A stretch of 64,000 bases of DNA from FEN-1073 sp963780865 (lineage in GTDB: Bacteria; Chloroflexota; Anaerolineae; Anaerolineales; RBG-16-64-43), in NCBI GenBank assembly GCA_963780865.1, contig CAWADT010000029.1, positions 40,949 through 104,948 on the forward strand, in the 5' to 3' direction. Below are positions 8,107 to 16,296 of this stretch, in pieces. Numbering within the stretch: the first letter of the stretch is position 1; the number at the start of each line of letters is the position of its first letter. The notes below the pieces were generated by a model that did not search any database, was not told the DNA's origin, and saw only the letters and a program-made list of their open reading frames with translations. The position numbers and the translations under genes are program-made.

Positions 8107-10332
8107 CTATGGCATCGTCAGCATCCGATACAGCAACGCCGCGCCGCAGGCGGCGAAGGTGACGAGGCTGATGAGCAAATATTCCTGCACCCGGCCGCTC
8201 TGCAGCACGCGCAATTCTCCGCCTGTCCGTTTCGTCCCTTCCGCCAGCCGGTCGGCGCCGCCGTTGATCACCGGCAAGTCGATCCAGCGCCGCAGCGCCC
8301 GGCCCAATCCGCCGGCGGCCCGGCCGAGTACGAGGAGAAACCCGTCCAGGATCCGGCCGTCGATCCAGTCGGAAACCAGCGTGTCGGCGATCCATCGGAC
8401 CGGGGCGACAAAAACAATCCCGTAGAGGTCGTCAAACCGGAGCCCGGCCTGGAGGAATCCGTGCAGCGGCCCCAGGACAACCTCGAGCGGATCCTTTTGC
8501 CCGGCCCGGTACCGGCGGTACGTCAGCCAACCCAGTGTCAACCCGCCGAGGGAAACGGCGACGGATACCGCCAGAACCGCCATCGCAAACGGCGGGGGTT
8601 CCGGCGCGGCCAGCGCGCAACAGATCGGCGAATGCGCTCCCACCAGGCTCGCGACCCTCGCGGGCGAAAGCGGGGCCGCTCCAGCCACGAGGCGGCCGAT
8701 CCAATCGGGAATGACGCCTCCGATGACCGGGAAATCCTTTGGAATTCCCGCCCAACCGGCGCCGATCGCAAACAAAGCGAGAGCTCCCAGGGGAGCGAGC
8801 ATCCACCGGGACGGCTCAGCGGCATGCGCCGCCGCCGCGCTGCGCGGCCGGCCGAGAAAAACGAGCGTGAGCTGGCGCGCCACGTAAAAGGCGGTCAACA
8901 GCGCCGAAACCGAAAGGACGAGAAAGACCGCCGGAGAGGAATGAAAAGCGGAAGAAAGGATCTGATCCTTGGACCAGAAACCGGCGGTGAGCAGCGGGAA
9001 CCCGGCCAGGGATAATCCTCCGGCGAGAAATGTGATGAAGGTCAGCGGAAGCCGCCCGGCCAGCCCGCCCATGGCGCGCATATCCTGCGGATCCGTAGGC
9101 TCGCCGGCGTGCGCCGCGCCGTGCTCCACGCCGTGGATCACCGACCCGGCGCCCAGGAACAGCAGCGCTTTGAAGAAAGCGTGCATCGCCAGGTGGAAGG
9201 CGGCGGCTCCGTAAGCTCCAATCCCGGCGGCGGCGACCATGTACCCAAGCTGCGAGATCGTCGAATAAGCCAGCACCCGCTTGATATCGTTCTGCGTCAG
9301 GGCGATGGCTGCGGCCAGCAGCGCGGTGAAGGCACCGAGGAAAGCGGCCACGTCCGTCGCGGGCGACCCGGCCGCCGAGAGCAGCGGGGCGGCGCGCAGC
9401 AGCAGGTACACGCCGGCCGAGACCATCGTCGCCGCATGAATCAGCGCCGAGACCGGCGTGGGGCCTTCCATTGCGTCCGGCAGCCAGACGTGCAAGGGCC
9501 ATTGCGCGCTTTTCCCGATGGTTCCCGCCAGGAGCAGCAGCGCCGCGAGCCCGGCCGCGCTCAGCCCGAACACACCCGAGGGGGCGGCGGCCATGCGCGC
9601 GAGATTCGCCGTGCCGAGGATCTCCCGCAGGGAGAGGCTGCCGCTGAACTGCCAGCAGAGCGCCAGCCCCAGCAGCATCAGCACGTCGCCGATGCGGGTG
9701 ACCAGAAACGCCTTCACCGCCGCGCGGCGCGCGCGCTCGCGCGCAAACCAGAATCCGATCAGAAGGTAGGAGCACAACCCCATCACCTCCCAGCCGATGA
9801 AAAAGGTGACGAGGTTGTCCGCCAGGACCAGAAGCAGCATCCCGAAGGCGAAGAGCGAGATGAAGGCGAAGAAGCGCGAGTACAGCGGTTCGACCGACGG
9901 GACGCGGACGGAGCTTCCGCTTTCTTCGACGAGCGCGCCGCGCGGAGGCAGACCGGGAATATCTTCGCGGCCTTGAGGCCCGCCGAAGTTATGGTAGCCG
10001 ATGCTATACAGGAAGATCGCGAGCAGGGTTACCGCGACGAAGAACAGGGTGAGCACGGTCAGCCCGTCCACCAGGACCCCGATCCGGATTGCGCCGCCTC
10101 CATTCGCGGGCGCCCCCGGAATCCACACGATCGATTGCGTAATCGGTTTGTCCGCCAGGTTGCCGCTTTGCAGCGCGCCGCCGATCAGAATCAGCGCGCC
10201 AGCGAAGGAAAGCGCAAGCATCCCGACGGCAACCGCCGTGCTCAGTCCGCGGCTCCTGCGCGTGAAGAGCAATATCACGGCGAAGGCCAGAAGCGGCGGA
10301 AGCGGGAGAAGGAATGCCATCGTGGCGAGCAT
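8107..10332 (-). CDS. nuoL: NADH-quinone oxidoreductase subunit L with extended lateral helix
   Basis: Distal pumping subunit of complex I. At 741 residues it is much longer than the ~610 of E. coli. The glutamate in FFIGWEVMGLCSYLLIGFW and the lysine in GKSAQWPLHVWLPDAMEGPTP are conserved. The C-terminal part carries the long amphipathic lateral helix. There, about 27 residues (683-709) are inserted between the segment ending RALRR and LQSGRVQEY, where most long NuoL proteins have no such stretch. A longer lateral helix fits spanning one more antiporter-like subunit, and a second NuoM is encoded next to it. Confidence 0.94.
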   Translation of the reverse strand: MLATMAFLLPLPPLLAFAVILLFTRRSRGLSTAVAVGMLALSFAGALILIGGALQSGNLADKPITQSIVWIPGAPANGGGAIRIGVLVDGLTVLTLFFVAVTLLAIFLYSIGYHNFGGPQGREDIPGLPPRGALVEESGSSVRVPSVEPLYSRFFAFISLFAFGMLLLVLADNLVTFFIGWEVMGLCSYLLIGFWFARERARRAAVKAFLVTRIGDVLMLLGLALCWQFSGSLSLREILGTANLARMAAAPSGVFGLSAAGLAALLLLAGTIGKSAQWPLHVWLPDAMEGPTPVSALIHAATMVSAGVYLLLRAAPLLSAAGSPATDVAAFLGAFTALLAAAIALTQNDIKRVLAYSTISQLGYMVAAAGIGAYGAAAFHLAMHAFFKALLFLGAGSVIHGVEHGAAHAGEPTDPQDMRAMGGLAGRLPLTFITFLAGGLSLAGFPLLTAGFWSKDQILSSAFHSSPAVFLVLSVSALLTAFYVARQLTLVFLGRPRSAAAAHAAEPSRWMLAPLGALALFAIGAGWAGIPKDFPVIGGVIPDWIGRLVAGAAPLSPARVASLVGAHSPICCALAAPEPPPFAMAVLAVSVAVSLGGLTLGWLTYRRYRAGQKDPLEVVLGPLHGFLQAGLRFDDLYGIVFVAPVRWIADTLVSDWIDGRILDGFLLVLGRAAGGLGRALRRWIDLPVINGGADRLAEGTKRTGGELRVLQSGRVQEYLLISLVTFAACGAALLYRMLTMP

Positions 10333-10346
10333 GGAGTGTGGTTTTT

Positions 10347-10410
10347 CCTCACCCCCTTCCCCCTCTTCATATAAATGGAGAGGGGGAAGGGGAAGGGGTA
10401 GGAGGTGAGG
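10347..10410. repeat. Palindromic repeat between nuoL and nuoK
   Basis: Inverted repeat with outer CCTCACCCCC and GGAGGTGAGG, and centre TTCATATAAATGGAG. It belongs to the same family as the other nuo junction elements. Confidence 0.85.
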
Positions 10411-10411
10411 T

Positions 10412-10720
10412 TTATCCTCTCAGCAAATCCGTTTCTTCCGGCAGCACGGTTTTTCGCAGGCGATAGACCGAGATGATCAGCGCGAGGCCCACGGCTGTTT
10501 CGGCCGCGGCCACGGCCAGCAGAACCACGGCGAATACCTGGCCGTTCATCCCCGCCGGAGCAAGATAGCGCCAGAAGGCGACAAGGTTGAGGTTGACCGC
10601 GTTGAGCATCAGCTCGATGCCCATGAGCGCCGCCAACGCGTTGCGGCGGGCGATCGCGCCGTACAGTCCAACAACGAACAGCGCAGCAGCAAACAGGAGA
10701 TACCAGCTAAGCGGGATCAT
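10412..10720 (-). CDS. nuoK: NADH-quinone oxidoreductase subunit K
   Basis: Small complex I membrane subunit, 102 residues with three helices, homologous to MrpC. It contains GIELMLNAVNLNLVAF, with the conserved glutamate in helix 2, and a second glutamate in AAAETAVGLAL in helix 3. Both take part in the central proton path. It lies between nuoJ and nuoL as in most bacterial operons. The gap to nuoJ holds a ~170-bp element with terminal inverted repeats. Confidence 0.96.
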   Translation of the reverse strand: MIPLSWYLLFAAALFVVGLYGAIARRNALAALMGIELMLNAVNLNLVAFWRYLAPAGMNGQVFAVVLLAVAAAETAVGLALIISVYRLRKTVLPEETDLLRG

Positions 10721-10730
10721 GGTTTTCAGA

Positions 10731-10898
10731 TGTCATTCCGAGCCCCGCTTTCCCGGGGCGAGGAATCGCGGAACTCCTTCCCGACACAGTTTTGCCGCTT
10801 ACCCTTGCGCTACCGATTCCTTCTCTCGCTTCACTCGCCCGCCCCGGACCAGGCGGTTCGGGGAGCCAGACGGGGCTTGAAAGCCCCTCGGGATGACA
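10731..10898. repeat. MITE-like element with TGTCATTCCGAG terminal inverted repeats
   Basis: A ~168-bp non-coding element between nuoK and nuoJ. It starts TGTCATTCCGAG and ends CTCGGGATGACA, which are inverted repeats. Inside are GAGGAATCG and CCGATTCCTTC modules that recur at 13203-13386 and 39777-39904. There is no transposase, so it resembles a small non-autonomous element. Confidence 0.7.
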
Positions 10899-10911
10899 TA
10901 CTCAGTTGGCT

Positions 10912-11430
10912 TCACCGGTCCTTCTCCTTGGATCCGCCGGCGACCAGCACCGCGCCGACTAGCGCCGAGAGCAGCAAAACGGATACTGCCTCAAAGGGAA
11001 TCAAAAATCGCGCGGGATCGACCAGCGCGGCTCCCAGCGCAACGATGGAATCGCCCGCCGGAAGCGAAGGCGCGGTTTCATTGAAAAACACATAGCGCGA
11101 AAGCCCCCAGGCGATTCCCGCGAATACAGCCGCTCCCAGCAGCGCCGCGACCGGCCAAAACCGGTGGGCCTGCGGCGATCGATCCTGCAGTTCGCGGCGG
11201 GTGAGCATCACCACCAGGACGATCAGCGTTGCGATTGCGCCGATGTAAACCACCACCTGGGCCGCCGCGAGGAGCGACGCGTCCAGCATGGCGTAGAATG
11301 CCGCCACGACAAACAGGCAGCCGATCAGCGCGAAGGCGGAACGCACGAGATCCCGCAGCGCCACCGTTGCAACCGCCAGCCCGAGGCCGACGACCGCGAA
11401 AACCAGGAAGAGAATTTGTTCGACGGTCAT
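10912..11430 (-). CDS. nuoJ: NADH-quinone oxidoreductase subunit J
   Basis: Complex I membrane subunit of 172 residues with five helices. The family signature is AAQVVVYIGAIATLIVLVVML, where the helix contains the bulge used in coupling. The start ATG at 11428-11430 overlaps the nuoH stop by four bases (ATGA), indicating translational coupling. A longer open frame exists upstream but is out of register with nuoH and has no homology. Confidence 0.94.
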   Translation of the reverse strand: MTVEQILFLVFAVVGLGLAVATVALRDLVRSAFALIGCLFVVAAFYAMLDASLLAAAQVVVYIGAIATLIVLVVMLTRRELQDRSPQAHRFWPVAALLGAAVFAGIAWGLSRYVFFNETAPSLPAGDSIVALGAALVDPARFLIPFEAVSVLLLSALVGAVLVAGGSKEKDR

Positions 11431-12656
11431 AACGCTTTCTCCCCCTCGCCCTTTCCCCCCTGCCCGCTTTGCCTCTCCCAGCTTATGGGAGGCGAAGGAA
11501 AGGCGATGCGGCGGGATGGGCGGGGGCGCAGACGCCGCCCGAGAAGCGCCAGGGTGGAAAACCCCACGACGACGTTCACTCCAAGCAAGACCGTGGTTCG
11601 GAGCCAGATGCCCTCGCCCATAAGCGCCCGATTCACCACGACCACGAAGCAGATGAGCACGAGCATCATCGGCGTGAGCACCGTCCAACAAAAATTCAGC
11701 ATCTGGTCGATGCGGATGCGCGGGAATGTGGCCCGCGCCCACACCAGCAGAAAATAACACAGGAAGGATTTCGCCGCGAAATAGACCGCGCCGAGGGTCG
11801 GGTACTCCGCCGCGCCGGGACCCTGCCAACCGCCGAAGAAAAGCACCGCCAACATCGCGCCGATCGTAAAGGCGTGCAGAAACTCGGCCGCGAAGAACAT
11901 CCCGAACCGGATGCCGGAATATTCGACGTGGAAGCCGGCGACGATTTCCAATTCGGCTTCGAGCAGTTCGAACGGCGCGCGCGCCACCTCGGCCAGCGAC
12001 GCGAGCAGGAAGGCCGCCGCCGCGAGCGGCGCGGAAAAGACGAACCACATCGCGCCCTGGGCCGAGACGATTCCGTTCAAGCTCATGGTTCCGGCGAGGA
12101 TCACCGGAAGGAGGAGCGCCAGCACCATCGGCACTTCATAGGAAACCAGCTGCGCCACGGTGCGGAACGCGCCGAGCAGCGCGAATTTATTATCGGAGGA
12201 CCATCCCGCCATGAGAATGCCGAGCGTGCCGAGCGTCCCGGCCGCCACGAGGTAGAGCACCCCGACGTTGAGATCCACGCCGTACGCGGTGGCGGCGACC
12301 GGAATCACCGCCCACAACGCCACCACGCCCATCACTGCCAGGATCGGCGCGAGCTGGAAGAGGATTCTGTCGCCCCGCGGCGGAACCAGATCCTCTTTCA
12401 CCAGCAATTTAAGCATATCGGCCACGGTCTGCAACAGCCCGTAGGGACCGACCCGGTTGGGCCCGATCCGGTCCTGCATCCGCGCCACCGCTTTGCGTTC
12501 GAACCAGATCAGGAAGATCACCAGCGTCAGACCCGACACTCCCAGCACGAAAGCGCGCGCGACGGCGAAAATCCATGGCACGCTCGACGCCGGAATGCCC
12601 GCTCCCAAGAGGAGGCTGCGCAATGCATCGGTGATTGCCGTGAAGAGATCGCCCAT
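11427..12656 (-). CDS. nuoH: NADH-quinone oxidoreductase subunit H
   Basis: Quinone-site membrane subunit of complex I, 409 residues from the ATG at 12654-12656. Motifs include ERKAVARMQDRIGPNRVGP near the N-terminus and the acidic quinone-chamber loop EVARAPFELLEAELEIVAGF. The last ~25 residues are Pro/Ser/Gly-rich and come from a palindromic repeat (about 11437-11515) that belongs to the family found between the other nuo genes. The repeat has therefore extended the coding region. It overlaps nuoJ by 4 bp and starts 16 bp after nuoA ends. Confidence 0.95.
   Translation of the reverse strand: MGDLFTAITDALRSLLLGAGIPASSVPWIFAVARAFVLGVSGLTLVIFLIWFERKAVARMQDRIGPNRVGPYGLLQTVADMLKLLVKEDLVPPRGDRILFQLAPILAVMGVVALWAVIPVAATAYGVDLNVGVLYLVAAGTLGTLGILMAGWSSDNKFALLGAFRTVAQLVSYEVPMVLALLLPVILAGTMSLNGIVSAQGAMWFVFSAPLAAAAFLLASLAEVARAPFELLEAELEIVAGFHVEYSGIRFGMFFAAEFLHAFTIGAMLAVLFFGGWQGPGAAEYPTLGAVYFAAKSFLCYFLLVWARATFPRIRIDQMLNFCWTVLTPMMLVLICFVVVVNRALMGEGIWLRTTVLLGVNVVVGFSTLALLGRRLRPRPSRRIAFPSPPISWERQSGQGGKGEGEKAL
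11437..11515. repeat. Palindromic repeat inside the 3' end of nuoH
   Basis: A diverged copy of the C/G-tract palindrome with centre CTCTCCCAGCTTATGGGAGG. It lies within the nuoH reading frame and supplies its last ~25 codons. The nuoJ start lies just after it. Confidence 0.7.
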
Positions 12657-12672
12657 TTTATTTGCGGCTACC

Positions 12673-13029
12673 CTACAGCCACGCCAGGCTCCCCTTGCGC
12701 CAGGCGTAAACGAGTCCCGCTCCAAGCAGGAGGATGAAGAGCACGCCTTCGACGGCGGCGTAAAGGGGAAAACGTGCGTACGCCACGGCCCAAGGGAAGA
12801 GGAACACCACTTCGACGTCGAAGATCAGGAACACTAGCGCGTAAAGGTAATACGAGGCGCGAAATTGAATGTGCGAGGGGCCGCGGGTTTCGATCCCGCA
12901 TTCGTAGGTTTGGGCTTTCACCCGGCCGGGCTTGTGCGGACCGAGCAGCACGCCGGCCAGGATGGGGACGAGTGGAAAAAATATCGACAGGAGAAGGAAG
13001 ATACCGATGAATGCCCAGTCGGAAATCAT
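12673..13029 (-). CDS. nuoA: NADH-quinone oxidoreductase subunit A
   Basis: Small complex I membrane subunit, 118 residues with three helices. It shows the family pattern KAQTYECGIETRGPSHIQFRASYYLYAL with the conserved cysteine loop that lies near the quinone site, followed by LIFDVEVVFLFPWA. It is the first gene of the operon. A good promoter lies 30-58 bp upstream. The usual next genes nuoB, nuoC, nuoD and nuoI are absent, and nuoH follows directly. Confidence 0.96.
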   Translation of the reverse strand: MISDWAFIGIFLLLSIFFPLVPILAGVLLGPHKPGRVKAQTYECGIETRGPSHIQFRASYYLYALVFLIFDVEVVFLFPWAVAYARFPLYAAVEGVLFILLLGAGLVYAWRKGSLAWL

Positions 13030-13058
13030 CTGTCATTTTCCGGGTGGAATTGGGCGGA

Positions 13059-13087
13059 ATGGTAGCAGGTGTCGGAGGAAATGTCAA
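13059..13087 (-). promoter_or_regulatory. Promoter of the nuo-atp operon
   Basis: On the minus strand, TTGACA (13082-13087) and TACCAT (13059-13064) are separated by exactly 17 bp. Transcription would begin near 13052 and give a leader of about 23 nt before the nuoA ATG. It is the only clear sigma70-type promoter seen upstream of the cluster. Confidence 0.7.
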
Positions 13088-13202
13088 AGCGGTGCGGCGT
13101 GCGCGCAAGGGATTGTCGATATAATGGGAACCGCAAGGCAGATCTTACTTGTCATCCCGAGGGGTTTTCAGGCCATGGGGAATCGAAAGCGCAAACTGAT
13201 TA

Positions 13203-13386
13203 TGTCATTCCGAACCCTGGCGCTCTCCCGGGGTGAGGAATCGGTAACGCGTGGAAGGATGATACGATCGTATCGGGCAGGAGTCGCCGATTCCTCGTCG
13301 CCCACATAGCGGCTTACTCGGCAACGAGAAATCTCGGGCTCCCCCGGCCCGCCAGGTGGGCTGTCCGGGGCGGGCTCGGAATGACA
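13203..13386. repeat. MITE-like element upstream of sppA
   Basis: Second copy of the TGTCATTCCGA...CTCGGAATGACA family, ~184 bp, in the divergent gap between nuoA and sppA. A further single arm (TGTCATCCCGAG) lies at about 13150. Internal GAGGAATCGGTAACGCGTGG matches the copy near 39,800 (GAGGGATCGGTAGCGCATGG). It ends about 19 bp before the sppA start and pushes any sppA promoter well upstream. Confidence 0.7.
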
Positions 13387-13404
13387 TTTTATAGGGAGAC
13401 AACC

Positions 13405-14394
13405 ATGCAAACTAATCGATCCCCACTCTGGGCGTTGGGCGGCGCGGTCGTGGGCTTCGCGCTGCCGTTTCTCGGACTGGCGTGCGTCGCCGTCGTTTGT
13501 CTGTTCAGCCTGGTCGGGGCGAGCGGCCTGGCCTCGACCGGCGGCGCCCAAAACCAACAGCATATCTCCGGACCGACGAGCGGCCCGGCGGTGGCGGTCA
13601 TCGACATCGACGGCGAGATCGTCAGCGGTTCGTCCGGTTCGATCGGCCTGAGCGCTTCCGCCGCCTCAGGCGACATCATCCCGCTTATCCAACAAGCGGC
13701 GTCGGATTCCGAGGTGAAGGCGATTCTCCTGCGGATCAACAGCCCGGGCGGATCGGTGGTCGCCAGCGACGAGATCTACCACGCGCTCAAAGGGTGCGGC
13801 AAACCGATCGTGGTGGCGATGGGCGAGCTGGACGCCTCCGGAGGGTATTACATCAGCATGGCGGCGCAATACCTCGTCGCCAATCCCAACACCCTCACCG
13901 GATCGATCGGCGTGATCAGCGAATTCCCTGAAGCGTCGCAACTGATGAAGAATCTGGGGGTAACCGTCGCGGTGATCAAATCCGGATCGGTGAAAGACCT
14001 GGGCAGCATGTACCGGCCGATGACCGACGAAGAGAAAGCCCTCTGGCAAAAAGTAATCGACGAGACCTACCATTCCTTCGTTCAAATCGTTGCCGACGGC
14101 CGGCATATGACCACCGATCAGGTTCTCCCGCTGGCCGACGGGCGGGTCTTCACCGGGCGGCAGGCGCTTGCCCTTGGGCTGGTCGACGCGCTCGGGTACG
14201 AGGCGGAGGCGCTTGCCAAAGCCGCCGCGCTGGGCGGGATCAAGGGAACGCCGCGGGTGATTCACCTCGCCCCGCCCGCCCTCTCGCTGGTCTCGGCGCT
14301 GCTTTCGGGGCAAATCAGCCAAAGCCTCCTGCCCGGTAATTTCCTGAGCGATCTGCTCGCGCCCAAGCTGGAGTACCGCTGGATGGGGCAGTAA
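13405..14394 (+). CDS. sppA: Signal peptide peptidase SppA (S49 family)
   Basis: Membrane-anchored serine protease that degrades cleaved signal peptides. It has 329 residues from the ATG at 13405, chosen because AGGGAG lies 6 bp upstream. An N-terminal membrane segment spans about 10-36. The nucleophile is Ser145 in DASGGYYIS and the general base Lys197 in SGSVKDLGS. This 52-residue spacing is that of the Ser/Lys dyad in half-length (Bacillus-type) SppA. NSPGGSVVASDE and LTGSIGV complete the fold. It reads divergently from the nuo operon. Confidence 0.93.
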   Translation: MQTNRSPLWALGGAVVGFALPFLGLACVAVVCLFSLVGASGLASTGGAQNQQHISGPTSGPAVAVIDIDGEIVSGSSGSIGLSASAASGDIIPLIQQAASDSEVKAILLRINSPGGSVVASDEIYHALKGCGKPIVVAMGELDASGGYYISMAAQYLVANPNTLTGSIGVISEFPEASQLMKNLGVTVAVIKSGSVKDLGSMYRPMTDEEKALWQKVIDETYHSFVQIVADGRHMTTDQVLPLADGRVFTGRQALALGLVDALGYEAEALAKAAALGGIKGTPRVIHLAPPALSLVSALLSGQISQSLLPGNFLSDLLAPKLEYRWMGQ

Positions 14395-14437
14395 GAGCGA
14401 ACGATAGACCCGAACCCAAATAGGCTCGCCTTCCTTA

Positions 14438-15220
14438 ATGGATACTCCTCCATCCGTTTTCGATGACTCCGTCGACCGGTGGATCGCCGAGAACGATCTG
14501 CCCTGGATGAAGCTTAAGGTCGAGATCGGATTGAGCAATCTTCGGAGACACTTGCCTCCCAAGCCGCTGCATCTCCTCGACGCGGGCGGCGGCAGCGCTG
14601 CGGATTCGATCCCCCTCGCCCGCGATGGACACTCGATCGATCTTGTGGATTACTCACCGGCAATGCTCGAGGCCGCCAAAGCGAATGCGGCGCGCGAGGG
14701 GCTGGCGGATAAATTCCACTTCCATGCCGCGGATGTAACCCGGCTGGACCGGACCTTTCGGCACCGGCAATTCGACGTCGTGCTGTGCCACAACGTTCTT
14801 CAATACGTCGCCGACATTCCGGGGCTGCTCTCCATGCTGTCGACGGTTCTCCTTCCGGGCGGGATTCTGTCGCTGATTAGTCCCAATCGGTACTGCATTC
14901 CCTACGCGACGGCTTTCCTTGAAAAGGATTTGGACAAAGCCCTCTCGCAAATCGATGCCCGGACGTATCAAAACCGGATGTTCCACGCGACGGTGACGGA
15001 ATACTCCGCCGAGGAAATTCGCGTGCGGCTGCCGGATGCCGGTCTGGTATTCGACGCCGTCTACGGAATCCGCTGTCTGAGCGATTATTGGGGCGACAAC
15101 GAGACGAAGTCGAATCCCGAAATTTGGGAAAAAATAAAACGGCTCGAGCACGCGCTGACCGATAAATATCCGTATCCGCTCCTGGCGAGGTTTTGGCAGA
15201 TCGTGGCGCACAAAGAATGA
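14438..15220 (+). CDS. Class I SAM methyltransferase, CmoM/SmtA-like
   Basis: This 260-residue cytosolic methyltransferase begins with FDDSVDRWIAEN. It carries the SAM-binding motif LDAGGGSAADSIPLA, an acidic second strand (IDLVDYSPAMLEAA) and FDVVLCHNVLQYV. The C-terminal GIRCLSDYW and LLARFWQIVAHK correspond to the segments of E. coli CmoM, which methylates carboxymethoxyuridine in tRNA position 34. The resemblance is partial, so the tRNA substrate is an inference. It starts 44 bp after sppA and could share its transcript. Confidence 0.75.
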   Translation: MDTPPSVFDDSVDRWIAENDLPWMKLKVEIGLSNLRRHLPPKPLHLLDAGGGSAADSIPLARDGHSIDLVDYSPAMLEAAKANAAREGLADKFHFHAADVTRLDRTFRHRQFDVVLCHNVLQYVADIPGLLSMLSTVLLPGGILSLISPNRYCIPYATAFLEKDLDKALSQIDARTYQNRMFHATVTEYSAEEIRVRLPDAGLVFDAVYGIRCLSDYWGDNETKSNPEIWEKIKRLEHALTDKYPYPLLARFWQIVAHKE

Positions 15221-15261
15221 TGAATGGACTAGGAAATAATAATTACGACTCTTCTGCACAA

Positions 15262-15350
15262 AACCCAATCCAAACCGCAAAGACGCAAAGAACGCCAAGT
15301 TTTATTGGTTTTTCTTAGCGCCCTTTTCGCCCTTGCGGTGAGAAAATGCC
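15262..15350. repeat. CGCAAAGACGCAAAG repeat
   Basis: Non-coding stretch with CCGCAAAGACGCAAAGAACGCCAAG followed by the partner arm CTTAGCGCCCTTTTCGCCCTTGCGG. A second copy lies at about 55630-55735. It forms an imperfect palindrome between two genes. Confidence 0.6.
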
Positions 15351-15431
15351 TTTTTGCAATTGAGCCAACTGAGGAATAACCTTCACTGGAATTTCCTCCC
15401 CTCCAATTCTCTCCTTTCGATCAAAACCCTT

Positions 15432-15437
15432 TATAAT
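15432..15437 (+). promoter_or_regulatory. -10 element of the M50 protease gene
   Basis: TATAAT ends 11 bases before the ATG at 15448. Transcription from it would leave almost no leader, and no Shine-Dalgarno sequence is visible, so the mRNA may be leaderless. No good -35 is seen. Confidence 0.4.
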
Positions 15438-15447
15438 CCCTTTTCCT

Positions 15448-16206
15448 ATGCTTCTCTTATCGCAGCCTCCCTCCACCCGCTACGATTTGCGCTTCGGGCT
15501 ATTTGGAATTCCCGTCCGCGTTCATCCGCTCTTCTGGATCATCACCGCGCTGCTCGGAGTCTCGGCCGGCAGTTTGATCGGCGTACTGGTGTGGGTGCCG
15601 TCGGTGTTTCTTTCGATTCTGATACACGAGCTCGGGCACGCGCTGGCGATGCGGCGCTTCGGACAGGTTCCCCAGATCACGCTGCATTACGGGGGAGGCC
15701 TGACCACCGCCGAGCCGTTCTGGTGGGGCGGCCGGCCGGTCTCCGTGCCGCTGACACCCGCACAGGACGTGCTCATAGCGCTGGCGGGTCCCGGCGCGGG
15801 GTTTATGCTGGCGTCGCTCATCTTGGGAATCGTCATCGCGGCGGGCGGATCGATCAGCGCGACGATGCTGCTGGGCGTGCTGCCCCTGCCCTCGGCAACG
15901 CTGCCCACCGCAGGGTGGCTTGCCGATTGGATCGTCGCGACCTTTCTGTGGATCAACATTTTTTGGGGTTTGATCAATCTCCTGCCGGTCTTTCCGCTCG
16001 ACGGCGGAAATATCGCCCGCACGCTCCTGGTGAGGTCCGATCCGTGGAACGGCGTGCGCCAATCGCTGCGGTTGTCGGTCGCGGTCGGAGTTGTAGTCGC
16101 CGCCGTCGGATTGATCTTCCTCGCCAGCCCGTTCCTCGCGTTGCTGTTTGGGTATTTGGCCTTCACCAGTTACATGGCGCTTCACGGCGCCGGGATCTCG
16201 GTCTGA
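15448..16206 (+). CDS. M50 family membrane zinc metallopeptidase (site-2 protease type)
   Basis: Intramembrane or membrane-adjacent metalloprotease, 252 residues with about six membrane helices. The zinc site is His60-Glu61-x-x-His64 in HELGHAL, and the third ligand Asp185 sits in NLLPVFPLDGGNIAR. No PDZ or CBS domain is present, so it is a minimal SpoIVFB/S2P-like form. Substrates cannot be inferred from context. The N-terminal FGIPVRVHPLFW is typical of this subgroup. Confidence 0.88.
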   Translation: MLLLSQPPSTRYDLRFGLFGIPVRVHPLFWIITALLGVSAGSLIGVLVWVPSVFLSILIHELGHALAMRRFGQVPQITLHYGGGLTTAEPFWWGGRPVSVPLTPAQDVLIALAGPGAGFMLASLILGIVIAAGGSISATMLLGVLPLPSATLPTAGWLADWIVATFLWINIFWGLINLLPVFPLDGGNIARTLLVRSDPWNGVRQSLRLSVAVGVVVAAVGLIFLASPFLALLFGYLAFTSYMALHGAGISV

Positions 16207-16296
16207 CTCCTCGCTCGCGGAACCCAATCCCGCCGCGGTTGGGCGGAAACGATTTATAATCCGGCCATCTTGGCGGCTGAGGCATAAGGAGGATTC

